From NCBI RefSeq assembly GCF_030012525.1, contig NZ_CP124855.1, positions 2,480,001 through 2,544,000 of the forward strand: a DNA stretch of 64,000 nucleotides, given 5' to 3'. The notes under the pieces are model-generated. The model ran no database searches. It was not told the origin of the DNA and saw only the letters and a list, made by a program, of their open reading frames with translations. Positions 33,914-43,344 of the stretch are shown here, piece after piece. Origin of the DNA: Chryseobacterium gotjawalense. Lineage in GTDB: Bacteria; Bacteroidota; Bacteroidia; Flavobacteriales; Weeksellaceae. Every line of letters starts with the position of its first letter. Position 1 is the stretch's first letter. A program made the translations under genes and the position numbers.

Positions 33914-33943
33914 AATCGCCCCAAAAATTTGAGGCGATTATAT
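33914..33943 (-). terminator. Terminator of the deoxyhypusine synthase-like gene
   Basis: AATCGCC and GGCGATT form a 7-bp stem, followed on the minus strand by a T-rich run (the A-runs at 33902-33915). Just upstream of it on the minus strand lies a second hairpin (33949-33981). Confidence 0.7.
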
Positions 33944-33948
33944 CTTTA

Positions 33949-33981
33949 AGCGCTGTTAGAGCTCCGATTTCTAACAGCGCT
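33949..33981. repeat. Palindromic repeat GCGCTGTTAG, copy 1
   Basis: AGCGCTGTTAGA and TCTAACAGCGCT form a perfect 12-bp stem with a 9-base loop. The same arms recur at 36675-36707 with a different loop, so this is a small repeat family and not only a terminator. Confidence 0.7.
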
Positions 33982-33995
33982 ATAAATTTATCTTT

Positions 33996-34970
33996 TTAAG
34001 AATTCTCCAAAATATAAGAGAACATCAGCGGTGCACAAATGGTTGCATCACTTTCAACGATAAACTTCGGTGTAGTAATGTCCAGTTTTCCCCAAGTGAT
34101 TTTCTCATTCGGAACTGCTCCGGAATATGAACCGTAAGAAGTCGTTGAATCAGAGATCTGACAGAAATACGACCAGAATGGCGTATCTGTCATTTCCATA
34201 TCCTGGTACAACATTGGAACCACACAAATTGGGAAATCACCGGCGATTCCACCTCCAACCTGGAAGAAACCAACGCCTTTTCCACCTGAATTCTTAGGGT
34301 ACCAATCTGCCAAATACATCATGTATTCAATTCCGGATTTCACGGTAGAAGGTTTTAATTCACCTTTGATACAATAACTTGAGAAAATATTTCCCATCGT
34401 GGAATCTTCCCAACCCGGAACCACAATCGGTAAGTTTTTTTCAGCCGCAGCGATCATCCAGGAGTTCTCTCTCGGAATTTCATAATACTGCTCCAAAACG
34501 CCTGACAGAATCATTTTGTACATGTATTCATGTGGAAAAAACCGCTCGCCCTTTGCTTCCGCGTCTTTCCAGATTTCCACGATATGTTGCTGTAATCTTC
34601 GGAACGCTTCCTCTTCCGGGATACACGTGTCTGTAACTCTATTCAGCCCTTTTTCCATTAAATCCCATTCTTCCTGCGGCGTCAGATCACGGTAATTCGG
34701 TACGCGTTTGTAATGGGAATGTGCTACCAGATTCATTAGATCTTCTTCTAAATTCGCACCGGTACATGAAATAATATGTACTTTATCCTGACGGATCATT
34801 TCTGCTAAAATTTTTCCAATCTCTGCCGTGGACATTGCTCCAGCCAGGGTAATCATCATTTTTCCGCCATCTTTCAAATGGGCAACATATCCTTTTGAAG
34901 CATCTACCAAAGCTGCAGAATTAAAATGCAGATAATATTTTTCGATAAATTCCGTAATCGGTTTACTCAT
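33996..34970 (-). CDS. Deoxyhypusine synthase family protein
   Basis: 324 residues. The deoxyhypusine synthase fold is recognisable by LAGAMSTAEIGKILAEMI near residue 42, ISCTGANLEEDLMNL near 68, VVPGWEDSTMGNIF near 185 and VGFFQVGGGIAGDFPI near 233 with the NAD-binding residues. Bacteria have no eIF5A; bacterial members make homospermidine or act on unknown polyamine substrates, so I keep the name at family level. It is monocistronic and has its own terminator. Confidence 0.88.
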   Translation of the reverse strand: MSKPITEFIEKYYLHFNSAALVDASKGYVAHLKDGGKMMITLAGAMSTAEIGKILAEMIRQDKVHIISCTGANLEEDLMNLVAHSHYKRVPNYRDLTPQEEWDLMEKGLNRVTDTCIPEEEAFRRLQQHIVEIWKDAEAKGERFFPHEYMYKMILSGVLEQYYEIPRENSWMIAAAEKNLPIVVPGWEDSTMGNIFSSYCIKGELKPSTVKSGIEYMMYLADWYPKNSGGKGVGFFQVGGGIAGDFPICVVPMLYQDMEMTDTPFWSYFCQISDSTTSYGSYSGAVPNEKITWGKLDITTPKFIVESDATICAPLMFSYILENS

Positions 34971-35099
34971 AATTTTTTGATTTCAGCAAAGATAATCAAT
35001 TTTAAGAATTCTTTCAGGAGCAGCGAGATTTTGCTTTTTTTCAAAACCCCACCCGCTTTTTTCCTTTGCAATTATCATTTAATGATACAATGGTTTTAC

Positions 35100-35495
35100 C
35101 TATTCCCCTTTAAACCTGCGGTTTTCCTTCTTTTCAGAAAGTTGTTTCTTGGCTTTGATTCTTTTCTCAATTTTGGCTCGGGAAGGTTTAGTTGCTTTTC
35201 GGGATTTGGGAATGAACAACGATTTTTTGACTATTTCTAAAATCCTCTCCGTTGCGATTTTTTTATTTTGAAGCTGAGTACGGCTTTCAGAAACCGTGAG
35301 CTGCAGTATTCCTTCACTGTTAATTCGGTTTTTGAGTTTATTGAAGATCATCTCTTTTGCTTCAATCGAAAAACAGTCACTTTCTGCTACATTCCACATC
35401 ACGGTTACCGAAGTTTCTACTTTGTTCACGTTTTGACCGCCAGCGCCACTGCTGCGGGAAGTTTTATAAGTGACTTCTTTGGTAAAATCTTTCAT
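35100..35495 (-). CDS. arfB: Alternative ribosome-rescue factor B
   Basis: 131 residues. The catalytic GGQ motif lies in SRSSGAGGQNVNKVETSVTV near residue 19, as in ArfB/YaeJ. The C-terminal tail is strongly basic (KSRKATKPSRAKIEKRIKAK), which in ArfB inserts into the empty mRNA channel of stalled ribosomes. The short length excludes a full release factor. Confidence 0.92.
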   Translation of the reverse strand: MKDFTKEVTYKTSRSSGAGGQNVNKVETSVTVMWNVAESDCFSIEAKEMIFNKLKNRINSEGILQLTVSESRTQLQNKKIATERILEIVKKSLFIPKSRKATKPSRAKIEKRIKAKKQLSEKKENRRFKGE

Positions 35496-35585
35496 GATGT
35501 AAGAGTAAAGAACAAAGATAAAAGAATAAAGATAATGCAGTCAATAGCCCAAAGTAAAGAGCATCAGGAATAATAGGACTGTAAA

Positions 35586-36620
35586 CTATTTCGTCAAAAT
35601 ATTGGAAACAATTTCGGTTAATTCTTTACGGTCAACTTTCCCATTGGGGATTCGCGGAAATTTGGCGATAAAAACTATTTCCTTAGGTTGATGATTTTTT
35701 GAAGGATAATCAATTTTTTTTAATCGCTGAACATGATCTGAATTCTCCTGACCTTCAATAATCAGAACTAATTTTTGGCCGAGCAATTCATCTGCAATTC
35801 CCAAGAAAACAAGTTCATTATCCATTTCTTTTTTGACCAATGATTCGAGTTGTTCGGGATAGATTTTTAAACCGGCGGAATTAATCACATTGTCAATTCT
35901 CCCTAAAAATTTAAATTCTTTACCGTTTTTTATATCAACTAAGTCGTTCGTGATAAGAGTTTCCGGGTTAAGTTGCGGAGCGGAAATCTGTAAGCATCCT
36001 CTTCGGTCTAAAGAAATTTCAATGTCATTTAAAGTTTTGAAATACTCTTCAGTGTTGGGATAGATTTCTTTTAAAGCAATATGGGAAAGCGTTTCCGACA
36101 TTCCGTAGGTTTCATAGACTTTAGATTTTGAGATTTGAGATTTGAGACTTTGGCGAATTTTATCCTTCAAAGTTTCGGAAACTGCAGCTCCACCAATAAT
36201 CAAGTTTTTTATTAAATGGAGTTTCTCCAGTGAGTTTTCAACCTGAAGCGGAGACATTGCACAGAAATCAATTTCTTCATTTAAATCACTTATCGGATTT
36301 ATTGATGGCGTTTTTATAACTAAATTTAATTTTCTTTCAATCGCCCGGACGACCATCATTTTCCCGGAAATATATTCTACGGGAAGGCAGAGTAGGGCAG
36401 AATCACCAGTTTTTAAACCTAAAATATCGCAGGTCATTTTTGCCGAATGCCACATTCTTTCTTTTTCAATCTCAAAAATTTTCGGTGTTCCTGTTGAGCC
36501 TGAAGTTTGAACTTTTACGGTCTCTGAATCATCGAACCAATCTTTGATAAAAGAAATAACCCGCTGATCAAAGTCAGTAGTTGGAGATGGTATTTTATTG
36601 GTTGAAAAATCAATGTTCAT
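35586..36620 (-). CDS. AMP-binding enzyme, MenE-like (o-succinylbenzoate-CoA ligase)
   Basis: 344 residues, shorter than typical ligases (about 450-550), with a reduced N-terminal domain. The adenylate-forming motifs are present: QTSGSTGTPKIFEIEKE near residue 39, YGMSETLSHIA near 172, and IDNVINSAGLKIYPEQLE near 240. The terminal lysine motif is IPNGKVDRKEL. Bacteroidota MenE proteins acting in menaquinone synthesis have this compact form, and menaquinone is their usual quinone. No other men genes are adjacent, so MenE is likely but not certain. Confidence 0.8.
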   Translation of the reverse strand: MNIDFSTNKIPSPTTDFDQRVISFIKDWFDDSETVKVQTSGSTGTPKIFEIEKERMWHSAKMTCDILGLKTGDSALLCLPVEYISGKMMVVRAIERKLNLVIKTPSINPISDLNEEIDFCAMSPLQVENSLEKLHLIKNLIIGGAAVSETLKDKIRQSLKSQISKSKVYETYGMSETLSHIALKEIYPNTEEYFKTLNDIEISLDRRGCLQISAPQLNPETLITNDLVDIKNGKEFKFLGRIDNVINSAGLKIYPEQLESLVKKEMDNELVFLGIADELLGQKLVLIIEGQENSDHVQRLKKIDYPSKNHQPKEIVFIAKFPRIPNGKVDRKELTEIVSNILTK

Positions 36621-36674
36621 TTTGAAAAATAATGTTTAAAGGTAGGAATTCCCTTTGTGAAGGGGCAATTGCAA

Positions 36675-36707
36675 AGCGCTGTTAGGGCCCGAAGCCCTAA
36701 CAGCGCT
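36675..36707. repeat. Palindromic repeat GCGCTGTTAG, copy 2
   Basis: AGCGCTGTTAGGGC and GCCCTAACAGCGCT form a perfect 14-bp stem with loop CCGAA between the menE-like and argS genes. No T-run follows on either strand, so it is not a plain terminator. Confidence 0.7.
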
Positions 36708-36739
36708 CACCGTCGTAAACAAGAGAATGCGCCTCAATG

Positions 36740-38518
36740 CTACATCCGGTTTACCGTTCCTATTCCTAATAATTCCAATCCTTTTTTGATCGTTTTACCA
36801 GTAAGTTCTGATAATTCCAAGCGGAAGTTTTTCGCGTTTTCGTCTTCTTGATTTAGAATCGGATTGTTCTGATAGAAGGAGTTATATGATTTTACCACAT
36901 CATATACATAGTTCGCTACGAGGGCCGGCGACAACGTTTCCGCAGCTCTTGAAACCACTTCTTTGAAATTGGAAAGGTTCATCACCAATTCCTTTTCTGA
37001 AACATTGAGTTCGTAATCGGAAACGGTTGTTTTTTTATAATCTGCTTTCGCCAATAAAGACTGAATTCTGGCATAAGTATATTGAATAAATGGTCCTGTA
37101 TTCCCAGCAAAGTCGATACTTTCAGCGGGATTAAACAACATTTTTTTCTTTGGATCCACCTTCAGCATGAAATATTTCAGTGCACCTAAGCCAACTGTTT
37201 CGTAGGATTTTTCTTTTTCGTCGTCAGATAAAGTTTCCAGTTTACCCAGTTCTTGTGCTTTTTCTTTTGCAGTGTCATACATTTCCTGCATTAAATCATC
37301 GGCATCGACCACGGTTCCTTCGCGGGATTTCATTTTGCCTGCCGGCAGTTCGACCATTCCATAAGAAAGATGAAAAAGGTTTTCTGCCCAGTCATAGCCT
37401 AGTTTTTTGAGAATTTTGAACAATACATCGAAGTGGTAATCCTGTTCGTTTCCTACGGTATAAATTAATTTCTGGATTGAATTTTCTTTGAAACGCTGAA
37501 CGGCTGTTCCCAAATCCTGTGTCATGTAAACCGAAGTTCCATCGCCACGCAGCAATAATTTATGATCTAAACCTTCCTCAGAAAGATCGCACCAAACCGA
37601 GCCGTCTTCTTTTTTGTATAAAACGCCTTTATTTAATCCTTCCTGAATTAAGTCTTTTCCTAAAAGATAAGTGTCGCTTTCATACTGAACCTGATCGAAA
37701 TCAACGCCCAGCCTTTTGTAGGTTTGCGAAAAACCGGCATATACCCAGGAATTCATTTCTGACCAAAGGTTTTTTACCGTTTCGTCACCTTTCTCCCAAT
37801 CGAGAAGCATTTTTTGAGCTTCTAAAATGATCGGTGCCTGTTTTTTGGCTACTTCTTCTTCGTATCCTTTTTCGACTAATTCCGCAATTTCTTTTTTATA
37901 CTCTTTGTCAAAAGCGACATAATAGTTGCCCACGAGTTTATCTCCTTTAAGGTGGGTAGATTCCGGGGTTTCGTTGGTTCCGGATTTCTGCCAGGCAAGC
38001 ATCGATTTGCAGATATGAATTCCGCGGTCGTTGATGATCTGGGTTTTAATAACATGATAACCGTCTTCTTTTAAAATCTGTGCCACGGAATATCCTAAAA
38101 GGTTATTCCGGATATGACCAAGATGCAGGGGTTTATTGGTGTTTGGTGAAGAATATTCCACCATTACCGTTTGGTTTTTTGCTTCTTTTTTATCAAAATT
38201 CTCTTCGACCGAATGGAAATTCTCTAAGAAGAAATTATTCTTAATTTTTAAATTAAGAAATCCTTTAACCACATTATAGCTTTCGACGAAGTCTGACTGG
38301 GTGGTAAAAGCATCGCCTAATTCCATAGCAATAGTATCTGGACTTCTTTTTAAAATTTTGACCAGCGGAAAAGTAACAATGGTAAAGTCTCCTTCGAATT
38401 CAGATTTATTTTGCTGAACATCGAGGGTGATGTTATTTCTCTGATTCACATCATTAATTTGAAAAACGGTTTCGATGATTTCAGCAACTTTATTTTGGAT
38501 GATTTCTTTAATGTTCAT
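36740..38518 (-). CDS. argS: Arginyl-tRNA synthetase
   Basis: About 592 residues from the ATG at 38518 (MNIKEIIQNKVAEII). The frame extends 53 codons upstream, but that part runs through a terminator and is not protein-like. Class I motifs are visible: the HIGH-type motif NKPLHLGHIRNNLLGYS near residue 120, and the KMSK-like region AGKMKSREGTVVDADDL near 355. It charges tRNA-Arg and contains the arginine-specific anticodon-binding domain at the C-terminus (YDVVKSYNSFYQ). Confidence 0.97.
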   Translation of the reverse strand: MNIKEIIQNKVAEIIETVFQINDVNQRNNITLDVQQNKSEFEGDFTIVTFPLVKILKRSPDTIAMELGDAFTTQSDFVESYNVVKGFLNLKIKNNFFLENFHSVEENFDKKEAKNQTVMVEYSSPNTNKPLHLGHIRNNLLGYSVAQILKEDGYHVIKTQIINDRGIHICKSMLAWQKSGTNETPESTHLKGDKLVGNYYVAFDKEYKKEIAELVEKGYEEEVAKKQAPIILEAQKMLLDWEKGDETVKNLWSEMNSWVYAGFSQTYKRLGVDFDQVQYESDTYLLGKDLIQEGLNKGVLYKKEDGSVWCDLSEEGLDHKLLLRGDGTSVYMTQDLGTAVQRFKENSIQKLIYTVGNEQDYHFDVLFKILKKLGYDWAENLFHLSYGMVELPAGKMKSREGTVVDADDLMQEMYDTAKEKAQELGKLETLSDDEKEKSYETVGLGALKYFMLKVDPKKKMLFNPAESIDFAGNTGPFIQYTYARIQSLLAKADYKKTTVSDYELNVSEKELVMNLSNFKEVVSRAAETLSPALVANYVYDVVKSYNSFYQNNPILNQEDENAKNFRLELSELTGKTIKKGLELLGIGTVNRM

Positions 38519-38548
38519 GGTTTTATTTTGAATGACAAATATACGGAA

Positions 38549-38580
38549 ATAAAAAAACCACTCCGAGGAGTGGTTTAAGA
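38549..38580 (-). terminator. Terminator after susD
   Basis: ACCACTC and GAGTGGT form a stem followed on the minus strand by seven T residues. It separates the susCD operon from argS. Confidence 0.8.
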
Positions 38581-38603
38581 AATATATACTTAAAAAAAGT
38601 ATT

Positions 38604-40223
38604 CTATTTGTAGATAAACGGCGTTGTAGCATTTTTGGTAAATACTTCAGCCTGTGATACAACTGGAACATTAGCACTATTACTAGAATATTCAGCTGAT
38701 GGATATAGAAGTCTCCAAGGTTTGTTAGCTTTAACTGTAGTTGTAGCTAGTGGAGTTTCTGGATAACCAGTTCTTAAGTAGTTGATGTAAGACTCGATTC
38801 CATTGTAATTCATTAAAGCAACCCATCTTTGATATTGGATAGCAGCAATTTTATTATCAACAGTTCCAGCCCATCCAACTTTAACTTTGGCTGCTGCGCT
38901 TGCGATATATGCGGTTGCTGCAGCATTTGCTGCTGTAGTATTAGCTGCCGCTGGATCAACTTGCGTATAATCAAAGATAAATGAATATCTGATTCCTTGT
39001 TCAAAATGAGCCTGATCTCCTGCAAATCCAGCATAACCTCTTAGAGCTGCTTCAGCTTGTAAGAATTCACTTTCTGAACGTAACATCAAGAATCCATTTG
39101 CACTAGCGCCACTTGCTGGAACAAAGTTTCCACCCAAGAATGAGAAGTTACCGATAACTGGTTTTCTATCATTAACAGTGTAGCCAAGAAAAACTTTATA
39201 GTCATCATTGGTCATTCCTTGAGGGAAGCCATAGTAGCCTGTTGCTCCACCTGCTGCAGTACCGTTGTACTTGACACCAGTGGTGAATAAATATCCGATT
39301 CTTGAATCTGTAACTCCACTGGTAATTTTTGATGGATCACCTTGTAATGATTTTACAGCATGATCTGAAGCTGTCATCAATTGGTATGCTTGAGTATCAA
39401 CTGCTCCCGCATATGTAAGTCTACCAAAGTTTAAATACAAAGGGTTTTGAGTATCTGCAGAAGCATTACTGTAACCTGGATTAATAGTAACGTCACCAGA
39501 AATATAGGAAGCACCTGCAAGAGCGCTAATAATTTGATTTCTTAGTGCGATACCATCGGCGTTAGTAGTATTTGCAAGGTGAATTGCATATTTCAACATT
39601 ACCGTGTTACAGAATTCGTTCCACTTCACCATATTTCCTTTGAAAATTGGATCAGAAGTAGCTTCTACTTTAAAAGCTGCGGTTGCAGGAGTACTGGCAA
39701 TTAGAGCTCTTGCTTCAAGAAGTTCAGCAACTAAAGCTTTGTAAATATCAACATCTTTGTCGTATTTTGGAGTTGGATTATCAGACTCTTTGAAAGCTTC
39801 AGAAAAAGGAATATTACCATAAAGATCAACTAAAATCTGCATGTAATAGGCCTTTTGAATTTTTGCTATTGCTACATAGTTTGGAGCCGTAGCGCCAAAG
39901 TCAATAATTCTTTGAAATCTTGTAACCGCTTTGTACGTATCCGTAAATATAGTTTGACGGTATGTAGTTGTGATATCCAAGTTAGATTCCGTAGTAAACG
40001 GATTTCCAAATGTGGCGAAATTTCCTGACCAAGCGTTGGTCCATGCATTTCCTAATCCGTTCATCGTTCCAGCTTGAACTGCGTATGCAGTAACAGAAGC
40101 TCCCGATAATCTCAAGCCTGGCGTAGCCTGGTCTGCCAAGACTTTGTTTGGGTTTAAATTATCATCTAATCGGCAAGAAACTAATGCTAGACCAACAAAT
40201 GATAATAAAATATATTTTTTCAT
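38604..40223 (-). CDS. SusD/RagB-family outer-membrane lipoprotein
   Basis: 539 residues with a lipoprotein signal (LALVSC, Cys at about residue 17). The SusD-like helical pattern is visible: TYKAVTRFQRIIDFGATAPNYVAIAKIQKAYYMQ near 95 is tetratricopeptide-like, and FRSESEFLQAEAALRGYAG-type sequence lies near 375. It should cap the neighbouring SusC-type transporter on the cell surface and bind its substrate. It lies 30 bases after the susC gene in one operon. No glycoside hydrolase or peptidase gene accompanies the pair, so the substrate is unknown. Confidence 0.9.
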   Translation of the reverse strand: MKKYILLSFVGLALVSCRLDDNLNPNKVLADQATPGLRLSGASVTAYAVQAGTMNGLGNAWTNAWSGNFATFGNPFTTESNLDITTTYRQTIFTDTYKAVTRFQRIIDFGATAPNYVAIAKIQKAYYMQILVDLYGNIPFSEAFKESDNPTPKYDKDVDIYKALVAELLEARALIASTPATAAFKVEATSDPIFKGNMVKWNEFCNTVMLKYAIHLANTTNADGIALRNQIISALAGASYISGDVTINPGYSNASADTQNPLYLNFGRLTYAGAVDTQAYQLMTASDHAVKSLQGDPSKITSGVTDSRIGYLFTTGVKYNGTAAGGATGYYGFPQGMTNDDYKVFLGYTVNDRKPVIGNFSFLGGNFVPASGASANGFLMLRSESEFLQAEAALRGYAGFAGDQAHFEQGIRYSFIFDYTQVDPAAANTTAANAAATAYIASAAAKVKVGWAGTVDNKIAAIQYQRWVALMNYNGIESYINYLRTGYPETPLATTTVKANKPWRLLYPSAEYSSNSANVPVVSQAEVFTKNATTPFIYK

Positions 40224-40253
40224 ATTGTTAAATTAAAAATTAAAAATTAAATA

Positions 40254-43232
40254 TTAGAACTTAAGGTTTAGCGTTGCGCCATAAACTTTCGTACTAGGGT
40301 ACTGCGTACGATTAGCAACACCTCTTGCATTACCTGAATAATAACTGGATTCTGGATCTGCGTAATCTAAGTTATTATCTGCGAATTTTTTGAAAGGATT
40401 TCTTGCATGTAATCCAAATGTAATCTCTTCCAATCCGTATGGTTTAACCAAGGTCTTAGGTATACTGTATGATAAAGATATTTCTCTAATTTTAAATGCT
40501 TGACCGTCAGTTAGAAGATTTTCTCCGTAGGTAGAGAAAATACTACTGTAGTAGGTAAGTAGAGAACCGTAGCTTGTACCACCGGTATAAACAGTTGTGT
40601 TTGGTTTGTATCCACCCGCTCCGTCAGAAATTACTGAGTTTTCCATAATGAATCCACCGTTTTCACGAACAACTTCACCAGAGTCATATAATGATCCGTT
40701 AAATGCTAATCCACTCTTAACGTCTGCTATGAATTTAGCTCCGTATCTATAATCGGCAACTGCTCCAAGTTTGAATCCTTTAAATGAAACATTGGTGCTG
40801 AAATTATAAATACTTTTTGGCGCTGCACTTCCAGCATTCTCTAGAGAAGAAGTAAGTAGAGGGTTACCATTTGCAGCATTGATAATAACTCTACCTTGGT
40901 CATCTCTTTGCATTTTTGATACTTTGATCAATGGGAAAACCGATCCTTTTTGTGCATAAATACCCCAAGTTGTACCAGCAACTAAAGCGATCTCATTTAC
41001 ACCCTCCATAATTTCCTGAACAATGGATTCGTTGTAAGAATAACCTGCATTAATCTCCCATTTGAAATCAGAAGTCTTAATTGGTACTAATCCTAAATTG
41101 ATTTCAGCACCTTTTGACTGCATTTTTGCGATATTAATTTTCTTTGTATTAATCCCTGCAGCTGAAGAGCTTGTTTGATTGGTAATCAAATCTTTAGTGT
41201 CCTGCTGATAGATAGATCCACTAACTCTAACTCTGTCTTTTAAAAATCCTAAATCAAGATTTACCTCGCTGGTAGTAATAAACTCTGGACGGATGTTTGG
41301 ATCTGTCTGAACCATACTGTTTCTGTAAGAGTTTACGCCACCGAATGGATATCCTGCTACAACTTCAGTTGTTTTATTGATGTCATACCATCCTATGGTG
41401 TTAGAGTTTCCTACTTTAGTCCAGTTTCCTGAGATTTTCATGTAATTTACAAGATCTCCTCCAAAATTGAACGCTTTAGTTGGAACAAATGAAACTCCTA
41501 CAGATGGGTAAAAATAAGAGTTGTTTTCCACAGGTAATTGTGAAGCCCACTCATTTCTACCGGTTGCATTTAAGAAAAGGAAATTCTTATATGCTAAATC
41601 TAAATTTGCAAAAACCGCATGAGAATTCCTTCTATAGCTTTCATTTATTAATGCAGACGCAGATAGGGGTTGAGTAACATTGGTCATTACATAAACTCCT
41701 GGTACAGCTAGATTGGCTCCACCATTTTGCATGATTGATAATCTGTGTTCCTGATAGTTATGACCAAGATTTAATTTAAGGTTTACATCGCTTGTTAAAT
41801 CGTAATCAAAGTTTAACAATAAATCACCATAGTAATCAAAACTGTTTCTGTCATCTACAAATAATGCAGAAGTTACATTTTTCAACTGTGATGCAGCAGC
41901 GCCATTATATTTTGCTTTTGACCAAGCATCTCTGTGACTGGTGTTTTTAGAAAAAGTCCCTTGTAAGTTACCTGTATATTTAACATTTACGTGTTCGTTA
42001 ATATCATAACCAGCACCAAGATTTGCACTATAGTAATCTCTTGTATAATCCTGTCTTACATGTTTCATTCTCCAGTACGGGTTCTGGTAGTAGATATTGT
42101 ACGTATAAGCAGTTTCTTCCGAGATACCTTTGTAAGCTGTAATAGGAATGTCTGGTGCAGATTGTAATAAACCCCAATACAATGAATCATTAGTAGTTTC
42201 ATCATACATACTAGTTGTTTGGGAAAAATCGGTTCTGATATAATTCAGACCCCCGTCAAAAGTGAATTTGTTTACTTTCGCACCTCCTTTGAATAAGAAT
42301 GAAGTCTTATTAGATTTATCTCCATCAATAACAAAGTCACGCTTGGTATTGTTCAAACTCAATAGCGCGTATTTTCCTTCGCTTCCTGCATTTAAAGTAA
42401 TACTGTTGCTTAAAGTTGTACCCATTTGAAAGAAGTTTTTCACTTCGTTCGGTCTTGCGATATAAGGAGCAACAATTGCAGCTGGGTTATCGCCTGTTGT
42501 AGGTAAACCTGCATCCCATCCAATACCATCTAGAGTGATGAATCCGTCACCATTGTAATCATACAAGGGAACACCATAAGCGGTAATACTACCGTCAAAA
42601 GCTGGTCCCCAAGCACCATTTTCATACTGATCTCTGGCTTTGTCCCAGCCTTGACCATATTTCATTTGTCTCTTTGGAACAAAGGCTACTGATTCAAAAT
42701 CAACAGTTCCGTCGTAACTTACGGATAGCTTATTTTTCGCACCTTTCTTGGTACTTACTATAATTACACCATTCACACCGTCAGCACCGTATAAAGCAGC
42801 ACCTTGTGCTCCTTTGATTACGTTAATCGATTCGATTAAATCAGGTGGAAGAGATCCAAGTACAGTAGCAGAAGAGATTACATTGTCTATAACCACTAAT
42901 GCGTCGTTGTTACCTGAAATACTACGCAGACCTCTCAATTGAATTGAGTTGTTACTGTTTACTGAACTGTTGTTTAGGTTAATCTGTAAACCAGCTACCT
43001 TACCTGTTAAGGCTTGAACAGCATTCGAGTTTCCAGCTTGATTCAGTTCTTCAGCGGAGACTACCTGTTGTGATGATGTTACCGCGTCGGCTGTTTTCTT
43101 AATGCCTAAAGCGCCGGTAATTATAACTTCACCGATGTTTTGCGTTCTAATCGTGTCTTTTTTCTGTGCATTTACCAAAGCAAATGACGCAGTCAAAACT
43201 ACAGCTAAAACGCTTGTTGTTAGTTTCTTCAT
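40254..43232 (-). CDS. SusC/RagA-family TonB-linked outer-membrane protein
   Basis: 992 residues with a signal peptide (to about ...ALVNAQ). The plug has the SusC signatures LQIRGLRSISGNNDALVVID-like near residue 95 and ALYGADGVNGVIIVSTKKG near 150. A large barrel ends with SSTKVYGATLNLKF-type aromatic termini. The usual N-terminal carboxypeptidase-regulatory domain is absent; the TonB-box-like NIGEVIITGALG comes directly after the signal peptide. It works with the SusD-like protein downstream to import oligomers. Confidence 0.92.
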   Translation of the reverse strand: MKKLTTSVLAVVLTASFALVNAQKKDTIRTQNIGEVIITGALGIKKTADAVTSSQQVVSAEELNQAGNSNAVQALTGKVAGLQINLNNSSVNSNNSIQLRGLRSISGNNDALVVIDNVISSATVLGSLPPDLIESINVIKGAQGAALYGADGVNGVIIVSTKKGAKNKLSVSYDGTVDFESVAFVPKRQMKYGQGWDKARDQYENGAWGPAFDGSITAYGVPLYDYNGDGFITLDGIGWDAGLPTTGDNPAAIVAPYIARPNEVKNFFQMGTTLSNSITLNAGSEGKYALLSLNNTKRDFVIDGDKSNKTSFLFKGGAKVNKFTFDGGLNYIRTDFSQTTSMYDETTNDSLYWGLLQSAPDIPITAYKGISEETAYTYNIYYQNPYWRMKHVRQDYTRDYYSANLGAGYDINEHVNVKYTGNLQGTFSKNTSHRDAWSKAKYNGAAASQLKNVTSALFVDDRNSFDYYGDLLLNFDYDLTSDVNLKLNLGHNYQEHRLSIMQNGGANLAVPGVYVMTNVTQPLSASALINESYRRNSHAVFANLDLAYKNFLFLNATGRNEWASQLPVENNSYFYPSVGVSFVPTKAFNFGGDLVNYMKISGNWTKVGNSNTIGWYDINKTTEVVAGYPFGGVNSYRNSMVQTDPNIRPEFITTSEVNLDLGFLKDRVRVSGSIYQQDTKDLITNQTSSSAAGINTKKINIAKMQSKGAEINLGLVPIKTSDFKWEINAGYSYNESIVQEIMEGVNEIALVAGTTWGIYAQKGSVFPLIKVSKMQRDDQGRVIINAANGNPLLTSSLENAGSAAPKSIYNFSTNVSFKGFKLGAVADYRYGAKFIADVKSGLAFNGSLYDSGEVVRENGGFIMENSVISDGAGGYKPNTTVYTGGTSYGSLLTYYSSIFSTYGENLLTDGQAFKIREISLSYSIPKTLVKPYGLEEITFGLHARNPFKKFADNNLDYADPESSYYSGNARGVANRTQYPSTKVYGATLNLKF

Positions 43233-43344
43233 ATCAAATTAAATTTTTTCATTACAACAAAAGTGCAAACTTTTTGTAATATGACCAAACATTTTGTTAA
43301 TTAATTCTTAAAAATTTTATAGTTTTACACTTATATTAGATTTA

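Noticed and set aside
36657..36851. 64-codon plus-strand frame before argS
   Set aside because: It overlaps the perfect hairpin and the 3' end of argS on the opposite strand; a shadow frame.
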